DNA from: Salinarchaeum sp. IM2453
Lineage (GTDB): Archaea > Halobacteriota > Halobacteria > Halobacteriales > Salinarchaeaceae
DNA length: 64,000 nt
Assembly (NCBI RefSeq): GCF_019693215.1
Contig: NZ_CP081183.1
Coordinates: 1,119,226-1,183,225 of the forward strand
Direction: 5' to 3'
Shown piece by piece: positions 7,676-16,986 of the stretch. Positions within the stretch are counted from its first letter, which is position 1; each line of letters opens with the position of its first letter. The notes beneath the pieces are model-generated. The model did not search any database. It saw only the letters and a list, made by a program, of their open reading frames with translations, and was not told the DNA's origin. The translations under genes were made by a program, and so were the position numbers.

Positions 7676-9502
7676 ATGAGTTTAGAACCAAACGAGCAGT
7701 TCACTGCTAAAATCACAACAATCACTCAGAACGGAAAAGCTACAGTTCGGCGTGGAAATAAAACGGTAAATATCGGCCCTGTTTCGTGTGAGAAGGGAGA
7801 ACGAGTCCGGTTGAAATACCTTGGTGAGAAAGAAGAATTTGGTAACGATGTCGGATTTGCTATTTGTTTGAATGAGGAGATGCTTGCAGATAATTACGAT
7901 GAGTGGGTGCACAACATGATAGACCACCTGATCATGGATCAACCTCCAGATCAAGGTGAAGTAACTTATTCTGAGATCGATGAAATAAGAGATCGAAATC
8001 TTGGGAGGACAACCCTCGGCGGAAAACGCATTCAACTAGGGCCAGTAGAAGGTGATGTTGGGGATCTAGTTCGCATCGTTGGAGCGGAGGAAAACTATGC
8101 CAAAGTTTTGACGCCTTATCTTCAAGGAAAAAACTATGAGGTTCGATTTAAAATTCTCTCAGGACAGTTCGATGAACTCCCCATCTCCATTGGTGATAAG
8201 ATTACAACAACGATCTCAGATATTGAAAACAATACGTTAGTCGGCTATGTCGGAGATATTCCTATCTGGTTTCCGGATGCTGACGCTGAAATAGCACAGA
8301 AAGTTGATGGTCAAATCACCGGCTGTGACGCCGATCACTTTATTGGGGAGATAGTCAATACATATGACGAACCTGGACGAATTGAACACTCTTCACACTG
8401 GGCACGAATGCAATGGTTGCGACAAAGTGGGTTCGCTGACGACCCACTGCATAACTTTACACAGAAATTCATCCATCACGACCAAATAAATCTACCAGAT
8501 GCAACTGATCGTCTTCGCGATGCACTTGTCGCTGAGGCAATTCGACTTGCAATTGCTGATAAGGTGGAGGAATCAGATGGAGCGTATCCTCGTGTACATA
8601 TCTCGGGAATCCAACACTGGGTAACGCATAAACTCGCCGCTATTCTTGGGAATCCAAAAGAAGAAGACTCCGAAGACTGGTTCAACATGATTCTTAAAGA
8701 CCGCTCTGGACCGACAATTACGTTTCTCGGTGACATTCTTAATCTATCTGAGGGCTATTATGCACCATCTCCGACCCACGCGGTTATGACGAACTCCTCT
8801 AATGCAGTGCTTATTTCCGGACAACCAACAATGGCATTTTCAGACCGTGATCTTGAGATACAAGTCCGGGGGATAACTCGGATCATCACTGGTACTAGCG
8901 AGGGAGAACTCTTGGCAAACGATATTCCAGTTCAATCTCGGTCAGAATATGTTGGTTTGGATAGCGGAAGATTGTTTACAGAGAGCGATCTTATCAACTT
9001 TATCACGGATCAGCCGAAGGAGAATTGGACGCCAGAACAGAGCTGGGAACCATACACAGGCCAACAATGGGGTTTCCAACAAGATGGTGATCCCTTAGAG
9101 GTGAAGTTAGATGATGATTCCACCGTGAGCTTCTGGCGTGTTCCGGTCGAATACGGAAGAGACGTCTATCGGTTGAAACTCCAGCGCTCGGCGAGTGAAT
9201 CAACAGATATGGTTGCTGTTCCCAGCCGATACCGAAAACACGTATCGCTCATCATCGACGCGGTGAGCGGTATCTCCCAACGGGTAGAATTCAAGAAAAT
9301 CAAAGATGGAGTATTAGTGAGTTGTGACTTTGTGCCCCCCCGACATCAAATGAGATGGCTCCATGCAATTGGCGCAGAATGGTTAGAAACCTCGAAGAAC
9401 CAACTACAGTGGAGAATTCAGAACGAGGAAACTGAATCAGTCGTCGACATCTTCGAATCTCTACCCATTACTATCACCAACAAAACAAAGGTTGATTACT
9501 AA
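7676..9502 (+). CDS. OB/TRAM-domain-rich protein in the DruC position
   Basis: 608-aa protein between the zinc-finger protein and the helicase. The N-terminal 235 residues look like three successive small beta-barrel modules: 4-55 (FTAKITTITQNGKATVRRG with a following GERVRLKYLG), 105-160 (NLGRTTLGGKRIQLGPV with GDLVRIV) and 165-235 (ISIGDKITTTISDIENNTL). The alternation of KxxVxRGxxxxxxGPV and GExVRLKY is typical of TRAM/OB RNA- or DNA-binding folds. The remainder is a mixed domain without recognised catalytic residues. Its stop and the helicase start overlap as TAATG. The likely role is nucleic-acid recognition for the DruE-like helicase; equivalence to druC is inferred from order and length only. 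Confidence 0.7.
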   Translation: MSLEPNEQFTAKITTITQNGKATVRRGNKTVNIGPVSCEKGERVRLKYLGEKEEFGNDVGFAICLNEEMLADNYDEWVHNMIDHLIMDQPPDQGEVTYSEIDEIRDRNLGRTTLGGKRIQLGPVEGDVGDLVRIVGAEENYAKVLTPYLQGKNYEVRFKILSGQFDELPISIGDKITTTISDIENNTLVGYVGDIPIWFPDADAEIAQKVDGQITGCDADHFIGEIVNTYDEPGRIEHSSHWARMQWLRQSGFADDPLHNFTQKFIHHDQINLPDATDRLRDALVAEAIRLAIADKVEESDGAYPRVHISGIQHWVTHKLAAILGNPKEEDSEDWFNMILKDRSGPTITFLGDILNLSEGYYAPSPTHAVMTNSSNAVLISGQPTMAFSDRDLEIQVRGITRIITGTSEGELLANDIPVQSRSEYVGLDSGRLFTESDLINFITDQPKENWTPEQSWEPYTGQQWGFQQDGDPLEVKLDDDSTVSFWRVPVEYGRDVYRLKLQRSASESTDMVAVPSRYRKHVSLIIDAVSGISQRVEFKKIKDGVLVSCDFVPPRHQMRWLHAIGAEWLETSKNQLQWRIQNEETESVVDIFESLPITITNKTKVDY

Positions 9503-12500
9503 TGCAATCTATCAAAGAAGTATCCGACAGACTGGATGACGATCTGCAAAGGTACATCGAATCAACATATCACCTTCGCCATCCCAGGTTGTTAAAAGAA
9601 CGAAGAGCACTGATGAACGAAGGGGCGACCTCGACCGAACCTTGGGTCGAAGCCACACCCTCTTACATTTCTGGGAAAAAACTCAGAAATCTTGGCCTCC
9701 CCGATTCTGTTGTTGAGATTCTGAAAGATCTTGAAGATGATGATCTTGACATCTTCGATCCGCCTTACAAGCACCAGGCAGACGCGTTGCAGTCTTTTTT
9801 CAACGACGAAGACGACCTAATTGTCTCGACAGGAACTGGATCAGGGAAAACCGAGATTTTCCTGTATTCAATCTTGGGACAATTGGCACAGGAGGCGGAG
9901 CGCGGAACTACCTCGGAACAACGGGGCATTCGAACCCTAATTCTCTATCCAATGAATGCACTTGTTGCAGACCAGTTGTCCCGGATGCGACTGCTGTTCG
10001 GCGACAAATCTGGTGCAGATACGATTGAGAACTACATGGGGCGTCGTGTGCAGTTCGGGATGTACACCAGCCGGACCCCGTATCACGGAGAATATAACGT
10101 GGACAAAAATGACCGGATGGTCAAGCCAGTGATCAAACGGTACGTGGAACTCCAAGAGGAGAATCCCGAACTCTATCAGGAGCTAAAACGTAAGGGACGA
10201 ATTCCCGCCAAAGACCTCAAAGGGTTCCGAAATTTCAATCCATCAAGTAAGCGTGAGAAATTCTGGACCCAGCCTAGTGATCGAGAGTTATTCACTCGCC
10301 AAGAGATGCATTCACCGAACGAACACGGTGGCACACCGGACATCCTAATCACGAACTACTCGATGCTTGAATATATGCTGCTCCGGCCGATCGAGCAGCC
10401 GCTCTTTCAAGACACCCGTGAGTGGCTTCAGGCCGACGATAAGAACGAACTAAACATTGTTCTCGACGAAGCCCACCTTTATCGTGGAGCTCAAGGTGCA
10501 GAGGTGGCACTCCTTCTGAACCGGCTCCTGCAGAATCTCCAGGTATCCCGTGACCGCATCCGATTTATATTAACGAGTGCGACAATGGGGGAAAACGTAG
10601 AGGAGGCGGCGCCTGAGTTCGCAGCTCAACTCACAGCTGGCCACTCTGAGGAATTTGCGGTGATCGAGGGAACACAGAGAGAATACGATGGTGGTTCAAC
10701 AAGTAACGCCCGGGTTGCTGAACTACTCAAACGGATCGGATACCAACTTGAAGACCGGTCCAAAATCCGGAACTTGGCAAGCGAACGGGGTTGGGATCAA
10801 CTGACAGTAGACTCAATTGAAGAGACAAGAGCATATTTAGCCGAACAGTTGGAAACGGACCCCTTATTCCGGGAAGCGCATAGCTATCTCCGTGAGGATC
10901 CGCTGCCGCTCTCGGATTTGGCAGAAGAACTGTTTCCCGACGTAGAATCTGACCTTGCGCGTGAGGCAACAGGCAATCTCCTGTATCTTTGTACCGAAGC
11001 GCGTGAAGGTGCAGAACAAGCCCTGCTTCCTACCCGCCTTCATATGTTCTTGAAAGGGTTGCCAGCGCAGTATGCCTGTGTCAATCCTGAATGTTCTGGT
11101 CGTCGTGTGACTGAAGGGGAGAATCTCTTGGGCCGTATATATGAGAATCCTCACACGACCTGCCCAGAATGTGGAAGCAGGGTCTTCGAATTGATCAGTC
11201 ACCGGACCTGTGGTGCAGCGTATCTCCGTGCTTATCGTCGATCGGATGACACGGGGAAACACACGTTCCTATGGACGAACCCCAAGAACAGCTCAAACTT
11301 GGATGAACTTCACCTCCTTGTCGAAGAGCCGCGGACAGATCCTGACCCGAAACACGAGCATAACCGCTCTCTGGCAGAGACGACACAATCAAAGCCTCTG
11401 GATATATCTTCCGGGCATTTGATGGACTGGCAGGACATCAATGAAGCCGATGAGGACTCACATATTGAGGTATACATTCCAACTGAGGAGCCGCCAGATG
11501 AAGATGCAGCGTGGAGTTGGACGCGGTGTCCTGCCTGCGGGATCGAAGAACGAAGACAGAACGGCGAGACAAAAATCGAAGATTTGGTCACAAAGGGTGA
11601 AGAGCCGTTTGCGAACATTGTCCGATCAATGTTCGGTATCCAGCCCAAAGACCCGTTCAAGGATGATTTCCCTAACGAAGGGCGGAAAGTACTGTGCTTC
11701 TCCGACGGTCGTCAGAAGGCAGCCCGGTTAGCCCGGGATCTACAATCTAATGTAGAACTCGACTCATTCAGGGAAGTCATTACCGACATCATTGCAAACA
11801 CAGACGAGGAAATCACTATGGATCGTCTGTTCGCTGAATTTGCTGTCTATTGCCACAAGAACAACATTGTGTTCTTCGATGACAGCGACGAGCGGACAGA
11901 TCAGGAGGGTGTGCAGTATGAAGGATCCCGTTCGCGTTTTGAGCGGATCCAGCGACGGCTCGAGGAGATTACGGACGAATTCTTCCTTGAGTCGATCGAC
12001 GACATCCCGAAACGGGAGAACGCTTGTCAGGCGATCTCTGATCTTGATCGGCCAAGGCAGTATGATGAGGCACTCCTTCGATCACTCGGTGATGAATACT
12101 ACTCCATTCCAGCTGCCTTGATTGGATACCTTGCGCCCACGGAGTCTCTGATGGAAAAGCTCAATGAACAAGTTCCTACCATCGATACCGATCTGCTTCA
12201 GAGCATCTTGATTGAATCGCTGCGAAATGCCTGTGAACAACGAGCATTCGACCTTGATATTGACACGATCCGCCGCTCAAAGTCATATACATACAACAAC
12301 TGGATGGAACCAGACGAAGCAGGGGCTGACGAAGTTATTCCGAAGTATGTCCGCGAATCTGTTGGTGACGAAGTTTTAGAAGACGAATGGAACGAACTAC
12401 AACGAGCGCTGATGACGAACCAGCCGGCGCTATTTAAAATCGATGCTCATGGGAACTACTTCGTCAATCCCGAGGCAACTCGTATCGAACTCCGGCTTGA

Positions 12501-14931
12501 TAAGAACTGGTATCGCTGTCAGGGATGCTACCGGTTTTCTATCGTCTCGCTGAACGGTGAGTGTCCTCACGAGGGGTGTACTGGCACACTGACCGAAGTC
12601 GGCGATGACGACATCCATCTCGAAGCACGGAAGGGCCTTCTCCGTAACCCACCGCAACAAGTCAAACGCGGTCAGAAGGATCCGTTGACGATCCGATCAG
12701 AAGAACACTCTGCACAGTTGAGCGCTAAAGATAATTCCGAGGCGTTCTCTCGGTCTGAAGAGTACGAACTCCTTTTCCAAGATATCCTAGTCGGTGATTC
12801 AGAAGCTGACCAACCGATCGATGTGCTGAGTTGCACAACGACAATGGAGGTCGGTATTGACATCGGCAGCTTGACTGGGGTTGCCATGCGGACAGTACCG
12901 CCTGGACCGGAAAACTATGAACAGCGTGCAGGTCGTGCAGGGCGCCGAGGAGCAGGATTATCCACGATCATCACATTTGCCGATAACTCCCCACACGAAT
13001 CTTACTACTTCAATAACCCCGAGGAAATGATCACAAGCGAAGGCAACGAACCAATTATCTACGCAGGAAACAAGAAAATCGCTCGGCGGCATATTAACGC
13101 ATCTCTCCTGGCTAGATATTTTGATCCCTCTAACATCGAAACCAGTGCTGACGTATTCCGTTCATTAAGCACTACCCAAGAATTCTTTGAGGGAGATGGA
13201 GATCAAACGTTAGACGACTTTGAAGACTGGATAAGCGACCAGGTGTTACAGCAGTCGTCGCCGGTGGTCGCTCGTCTCGGTGGTCTTCTGCCCGATGCAT
13301 TAGGCGAAGACTTCCCAGATAACTGGCGGGAACCGTTTATTCGTGAAACAGCTCAGGAATTCCTCGACGAGTTGCGAGAGCTTCAATCACGAGCTAACTG
13401 GGAAGAAAAGTCAGGCACAGACGAAGATCTCCTCTCAGTACTCCTTGACGCAGCTTTACTTCCGACATTCTCTTTCCCAACAGATGTCTGTGACTTCACA
13501 GTCCGTGCGAACGAACGCGGCGCAAACAGACCGAAGACAAAATACGAAACCTCACGTGACCTGAAACAAGCGCTCTCAACTTATGTCCCCGGCAGAGAGA
13601 TTGTTATTGACAAGAAGACTTACGAGTCATATGGACTCTACTTCAAATTCGCAGACAACCCGGTGAACCGGGCTGACGGTGTCGACTGGGATGATCTAGA
13701 TCACCTCAATTGGTGTCCTAACTGCGAGACGGTTTACGATGAACAAGAGGTGAGTCTGGAAGAACAAGAGATTACCTGTCCAGTCTGCGCCGAAGCTAAA
13801 ATCACCTCGCTTCAGATGCACACCCCTTCCGCCTTTGCTCCCGAAGTGGACCACAGAACTGACACCCCTGAGGAAGGCTCTCGTTATACTGAGGACCGCG
13901 TCTATGCTACACAACCGAAGTACCCCCTGACTCCAACATCACAGGATGCCAGAGGAGCAACGGAGATGGCCAATCAGAAACAATTCGGGCCGTCTACTGT
14001 CGGTCGGCTCAATGATGAGGAACTTCTCATTGCGAACTTTGGTCCTGACGACGAGGGATTCGAAGTGTGTGTGAAGTGTGGCGCTGTAAGCCGAGACGGT
14101 GAATTAGAAAATCCGCATAATCGTCCGTACCCGAAAGATCCGCGATTCCTCGGAGAGTACGAATGGGACGACCAATGTTCTGGATCTTCTGTCACAACGA
14201 GTTTCAGCCATACATTCAACAGCGACCTCACGGTGTTCCAGATCCCGCTTAACGAAAAGATGGAGTTCGTCCCTAACGCTGAATGGTTTGAGACGGCTGG
14301 CCAGTCGCTCGCTGAGGCATTAGTAATGGGTGCATCGCGAGCGCTTGGTATCGAAGACGAGGAACTGGAAGGCGGGTTCCGAAGTCGGTCCGCCGAATAC
14401 GTGGATCAAGATGATGTGCGTGGCGTTATCGAGATTTTCCTCTTTGATACTACCTCGGGAGGTGCTGGGTTCTCTACAAAAGTCTGGGACGAGTTCAATA
14501 CGGTCTTAGCTGAAACACGGTCTATTTTGGAAGGCTGTAGCTGCGATTCTGCATGTCATAACTGTCTGCAGCGATACGAAAACAGACATCTTCACGACTC
14601 GCTCGATCGGCATCAAGGGTTGGCCCTGTTGGACTACGCCGAAACAGGGGATCCCCCAACGCTGTCTACGGACAAGATCGAAAGCCTTGTTCAGCAATTC
14701 GAACGGTCATTGCGTCTCAAAGAAAGTAACATTGATATTGTCCAGTCTGGTAGTGAGGCAGATGTCTGGTCTGCAAGTTTGAATGGAGAGTCGATTACAT
14801 TTGGTATACGTTCGAGCCTGCGCCGAGACCGATCAACTACGTCACCAACAATAGATGAGGACTTTTCGGATTACGATCTTTCAAAGCGTCTTCCGAATGT
14901 TGTCTATTCGGTGGTTAATCGGATCCAATGA
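9502..14931 (+). CDS. druE: DruE-type superfamily 2 helicase with C-terminal DUF1998
   Basis: 1809-aa ATP-dependent helicase or translocase. Motif I VSTGTGSGKT lies at residues 108-117, the DEAH box in IVLDEAHLYRGAQGAE at about 318-333, LTSATM at about 357-362 and QRAGRAGRRG at about 1140-1149. Several Cys pairs (CVNPEC, CPECG, CPACG, CQGC, CPNC/CPVC, CVKCG) suggest zinc ribbons inserted in the core. The C-terminus has FLFDTTSGGAGFS followed by CSCDSACHNCLQRY near 1679-1692, the DUF1998 four-cysteine signature. Length and architecture fit DruE of Druantia (about 1700-2100 aa) better than the shorter MrfA or DrmA/DrmB proteins. It follows the OB-rich gene in a TAATG overlap. It looks more GC-rich than the two genes before it. 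Confidence 0.85.
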   Translation: MQSIKEVSDRLDDDLQRYIESTYHLRHPRLLKERRALMNEGATSTEPWVEATPSYISGKKLRNLGLPDSVVEILKDLEDDDLDIFDPPYKHQADALQSFFNDEDDLIVSTGTGSGKTEIFLYSILGQLAQEAERGTTSEQRGIRTLILYPMNALVADQLSRMRLLFGDKSGADTIENYMGRRVQFGMYTSRTPYHGEYNVDKNDRMVKPVIKRYVELQEENPELYQELKRKGRIPAKDLKGFRNFNPSSKREKFWTQPSDRELFTRQEMHSPNEHGGTPDILITNYSMLEYMLLRPIEQPLFQDTREWLQADDKNELNIVLDEAHLYRGAQGAEVALLLNRLLQNLQVSRDRIRFILTSATMGENVEEAAPEFAAQLTAGHSEEFAVIEGTQREYDGGSTSNARVAELLKRIGYQLEDRSKIRNLASERGWDQLTVDSIEETRAYLAEQLETDPLFREAHSYLREDPLPLSDLAEELFPDVESDLAREATGNLLYLCTEAREGAEQALLPTRLHMFLKGLPAQYACVNPECSGRRVTEGENLLGRIYENPHTTCPECGSRVFELISHRTCGAAYLRAYRRSDDTGKHTFLWTNPKNSSNLDELHLLVEEPRTDPDPKHEHNRSLAETTQSKPLDISSGHLMDWQDINEADEDSHIEVYIPTEEPPDEDAAWSWTRCPACGIEERRQNGETKIEDLVTKGEEPFANIVRSMFGIQPKDPFKDDFPNEGRKVLCFSDGRQKAARLARDLQSNVELDSFREVITDIIANTDEEITMDRLFAEFAVYCHKNNIVFFDDSDERTDQEGVQYEGSRSRFERIQRRLEEITDEFFLESIDDIPKRENACQAISDLDRPRQYDEALLRSLGDEYYSIPAALIGYLAPTESLMEKLNEQVPTIDTDLLQSILIESLRNACEQRAFDLDIDTIRRSKSYTYNNWMEPDEAGADEVIPKYVRESVGDEVLEDEWNELQRALMTNQPALFKIDAHGNYFVNPEATRIELRLDKNWYRCQGCYRFSIVSLNGECPHEGCTGTLTEVGDDDIHLEARKGLLRNPPQQVKRGQKDPLTIRSEEHSAQLSAKDNSEAFSRSEEYELLFQDILVGDSEADQPIDVLSCTTTMEVGIDIGSLTGVAMRTVPPGPENYEQRAGRAGRRGAGLSTIITFADNSPHESYYFNNPEEMITSEGNEPIIYAGNKKIARRHINASLLARYFDPSNIETSADVFRSLSTTQEFFEGDGDQTLDDFEDWISDQVLQQSSPVVARLGGLLPDALGEDFPDNWREPFIRETAQEFLDELRELQSRANWEEKSGTDEDLLSVLLDAALLPTFSFPTDVCDFTVRANERGANRPKTKYETSRDLKQALSTYVPGREIVIDKKTYESYGLYFKFADNPVNRADGVDWDDLDHLNWCPNCETVYDEQEVSLEEQEITCPVCAEAKITSLQMHTPSAFAPEVDHRTDTPEEGSRYTEDRVYATQPKYPLTPTSQDARGATEMANQKQFGPSTVGRLNDEELLIANFGPDDEGFEVCVKCGAVSRDGELENPHNRPYPKDPRFLGEYEWDDQCSGSSVTTSFSHTFNSDLTVFQIPLNEKMEFVPNAEWFETAGQSLAEALVMGASRALGIEDEELEGGFRSRSAEYVDQDDVRGVIEIFLFDTTSGGAGFSTKVWDEFNTVLAETRSILEGCSCDSACHNCLQRYENRHLHDSLDRHQGLALLDYAETGDPPTLSTDKIESLVQQFERSLRLKESNIDIVQSGSEADVWSASLNGESITFGIRSSLRRDRSTTSPTIDEDFSDYDLSKRLPNVVYSVVNRIQ

Positions 14932-14941
14932 TAGATGACAG

Positions 14942-15811
14942 ATGGTGAATAACTCTCCAGCCTCTCACGTCGACTGGTCGTACTCCACCGCGAGACTATA
15001 TCACAAATGTCCGCGCCAGTTCTATTATCAACACCGCCAACGGGAGGAAAAAGACACTGGCTATGAAACCCAGTCGTCAACAGCAGTCCAGCCCCCAGGT
15101 GCACGAATTGGATCTGTTGTCCATGATTGTATTGCCGAAAAAATAGAACATTGGCGAAACAGTTCAAAGAGAACGCTGCAGGATAGTCAGGAAGCCGCAG
15201 CTGCGAGCCTTCAGCAGTACGTAGCGGAGAACAGTGACGAGATTAGAGACAGTCACTTTACGGACGAAGACGAGTTTGACCCGGATGAATTTGCCCAGTC
15301 ACTGATACAGACTGCTCAAAGCCATATTAAAACATTCTTCCAAGTGATATGGCCTCAATTCAATTCACACCGATATATCACACATGAGATAACTCGTTCG
15401 TTCAGTGTTGATGAACATACTGTTTGGGTACGTCCTGATTTCTGCACCCGGAGTCAAGAGGGTGATCTCGTTATCACGGACTGGAAAACGGGTGCAGTTG
15501 ATCGGTTCAGCGAACCAACTCTTCAAGTCTTGACGTATGCTTTGTGGGCCCACAGAGAGTATGAGCCCGATTTAGACCGCATTCTTGTACAACTCGTTCA
15601 CACAAAACACGGAGAGTTCGACCGAACACGACCAGACCGAGTTGACCTCGACTCTATTAAAAACCAGATACGTACTGATAGAGAGGACTGGACAACGTTC
15701 CAGTCCATGAACGATTATCAGCCCGATCCCGAGACAGAGAAGTGCAAATATTGTACGTTCCTCGACCGCTGTGACGCCGGGCAAATGTGCATTGACAAAG
15801 GACCAGATTAA
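14942..15811 (+). CDS. RecB/Cas4-like PD-(D/E)xK nuclease with probable Fe-S cluster
   Basis: 289 aa, 10 bp after the helicase and the last gene of its operon. The nuclease core is seen as His in VVHDCIAEKI (about 56-65), Asp in VRPDF (about 162-166), DWKTG (about 180-184, the D-x-K pair) and the downstream QVLTYAL (QxxxY motif). Cys23 (YHKCPRQFYY) plus three Cys at the C-terminus (CKYC about 268-271, C277, with a further C283) give the four-cysteine pattern that binds 4Fe-4S in Cas4 and AddB. Such enzymes are metal-dependent exonucleases acting on DNA ends. Canonical type I Druantia is not described with this nuclease, so its place here suggests a helicase-nuclease pair degrading invading DNA. 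Confidence 0.85.
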   Translation: MVNNSPASHVDWSYSTARLYHKCPRQFYYQHRQREEKDTGYETQSSTAVQPPGARIGSVVHDCIAEKIEHWRNSSKRTLQDSQEAAAASLQQYVAENSDEIRDSHFTDEDEFDPDEFAQSLIQTAQSHIKTFFQVIWPQFNSHRYITHEITRSFSVDEHTVWVRPDFCTRSQEGDLVITDWKTGAVDRFSEPTLQVLTYALWAHREYEPDLDRILVQLVHTKHGEFDRTRPDRVDLDSIKNQIRTDREDWTTFQSMNDYQPDPETEKCKYCTFLDRCDAGQMCIDKGPD

Positions 15812-16443
15812 ACACCTCTCCCTGCACGGGATCAACCGCTGTGCCCCCCGTATTGACCGATCGCTGCGCTCACAATGAGCCAATCCTGTGTGGTCCAGTC
15901 GATCGGTTGCGTTGGGTCCGACATTACACACAAGATTAGCTGCAAACTGTATTATAAGTCTGAGGGTAAGGAAAAAGACAGTATAACTAACTGCTCTCTC
16001 GGAATTGATGCTGAGTTTTAATATCCTATCACCGAAATAACGGAGTGCGGAGATTGGCTGATTGCGGCCGAACGCGATCCGTACAAGGCGTAGTATCGAC
16101 ACATAGCAACTGCTATCGAAGTAAGCCAAAGGAAAAGTGCCCCAGCGTAGAAATCTGATGGCCCTCCGACACGATCAGTAAACAGGATTCCAGCGCGGGG
16201 CACGGCTCCTGATTAGCACAAACACAGACTGGATGCCCAGAAGCCATGACTATCTTGATCGAACATAAATTTCAAGCTAACGAATTTGAATTAAAAGTAA
16301 AGTGCTCCGGTACGGGTAGGGGGTGTAAACAGGGGGACCGGAGCACGGCTCCTGTTGTTCAAAAATGTACAACAGAAGCTACGTGTACGTCAATAAGACA
16401 CACGAATCAAGTTTACGGAATCGGACAATACCCGATGGTACAA
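15812..16443. other. Gene-free stretch with structured repeats, edge of a mobile remnant
   Basis: 630 bp between the nuclease gene and the repressor gene, without a believable coding frame. It contains inverted repeats ACCGATCG/CGATCGGT (15856-15863 and 15900-15907), GTGCCCC/GGGGCAC (16137-16143 and 16197-16203) and a 10-bp pair at 16302-16346, described separately. A long rightward open frame begins near 16246, but its early part has mixed, non-acidic composition and lies opposite the repressor gene, so I treat it as non-coding. No tRNA-like fold was found. Confidence 0.45.
16200..16354. repeat. Direct repeat GCACGGCTCCTG, two copies, each after a palindrome
   Basis: The 12-mer GCACGGCTCCTG occurs at 16200-16211 and 16343-16354, 143 bp apart. 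Each copy directly follows an inverted repeat whose right arm overlaps it: GTGCCCC...GGGGCAC for the first and GTGCTCCGGT...ACCGGAGCAC (16302-16311 and 16337-16346) for the second. Two parallel hairpin-plus-tail units of this sort could be transposon-derived ends, recombinase sites or regulatory RNAs of the adjacent element. Confidence 0.55.
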
Positions 16444-16752
16444 TTAGGAATCTTCGGGAAGAACGAGATCATCGTATTCGAGTTCTCCCTCAAGATAAGC
16501 AATTCCTTTGTCGGTAATTCGGTAATAGCGTCTTTTTTCGTCAGTAATCTCAAGCAGTCCCATTTCGTTGAGCTTCTTCATTCGACGCGAGACCGTGTTT
16601 CTTGCTTTATCAAGCATCCCGAGCTCTTGGGTTATATTCACCCAGACGGCCGTGGGCGGAAGTGCAATCCTAAATCCTGCCTGCTCAAGTTCTTGATAAA
16701 ACTCAAGAATGGCGTCATCAGTTTCATTCATCCACGGTACCCGCGGTCGCAT
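16444..16752 (-). CDS. PhiH1-type repressor-like winged-helix regulator
   Basis: About 102 aa from the ATG at 16752; a longer frame from 16779 would add MICYNVSEF, but the family normally begins MRPRVPWM, so I choose the inner start. The sequence RVPWMNETDDAILEFYQE, the central helix-turn-helix (MLDKARNTVSRRMKKLNEMG) and the wing (KRRYYRITDKGIAYL) match the small haloviral/plasmid repressors named after the PhiH1 repressor. It is divergent from the PadR-like gene, and the 230 bp between them hold the promoters of both. It probably controls this element. It binds DNA, presumably as a dimer. Confidence 0.8.
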   Translation of the reverse strand: MRPRVPWMNETDDAILEFYQELEQAGFRIALPPTAVWVNITQELGMLDKARNTVSRRMKKLNEMGLLEITDEKRRYYRITDKGIAYLEGELEYDDLVLPEDS

Positions 16753-16842
16753 GAACTCAGATACATTATAACATATCATTATTCTACCGACATGACTCCT
16801 TTTTGGACTTTATTTGTAATAAATAGACGGTATCACATTAAC

Positions 16843-16986
16843 TTTATAAATATGGACGATATTTACTACTGTAACGAGCGTTCATTTCGGACCCGTTGCT
16901 ATTCGGCGGGTCCATTGGAGAAATCCCGGACCCCGCTGCGGGCACAGCGGGCCCGGATGGGCGCTCGTGGATCAGGCACGAACGCC
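16843..16986 (+). ncRNA. TATA box and potentially folded 5' leader ahead of the PadR-like gene
   Basis: A TATA box (TTTATAAAT, about 16843-16851) predicts a start near 16870. The following leader can fold: an outer 7-bp stem ACGAGCG (16874-16880) with CGCTCGT (16962-16968) encloses two hairpins, GGACCCG/CGGGTCC (16889-16895, 16907-16913) and CCCGCTG/CAGCGGG (around 16932-16955). It is much richer in GC than its flanks. The coding start lies 18 bp after the outer stem. It may be a regulatory leader or a small RNA; no known riboswitch class is recognised. Confidence 0.35.

Noticed and set aside
9502-14931. DISARM helicase (DrmA/DrmB) or MrfA-like repair helicase
   Set aside because: There is no methyltransferase or phospholipase-D gene as in DISARM, and 1809 aa with an inserted series of zinc ribbons fits DruE better; a DUF4338 gene is nearby.
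16018-16203. 61-codon hydrophobic frame in gene-free DNA
   Set aside because: Contains an inverted repeat and no coding character; treated as part of the structured spacer.
16246-16986. Upstream extension of the PadR-like gene as one 437-aa protein
   Set aside because: The extension runs opposite the repressor gene and through the TATA box and leader, and has Cys/Lys/Phe-rich composition unlike haloarchaeal proteins.
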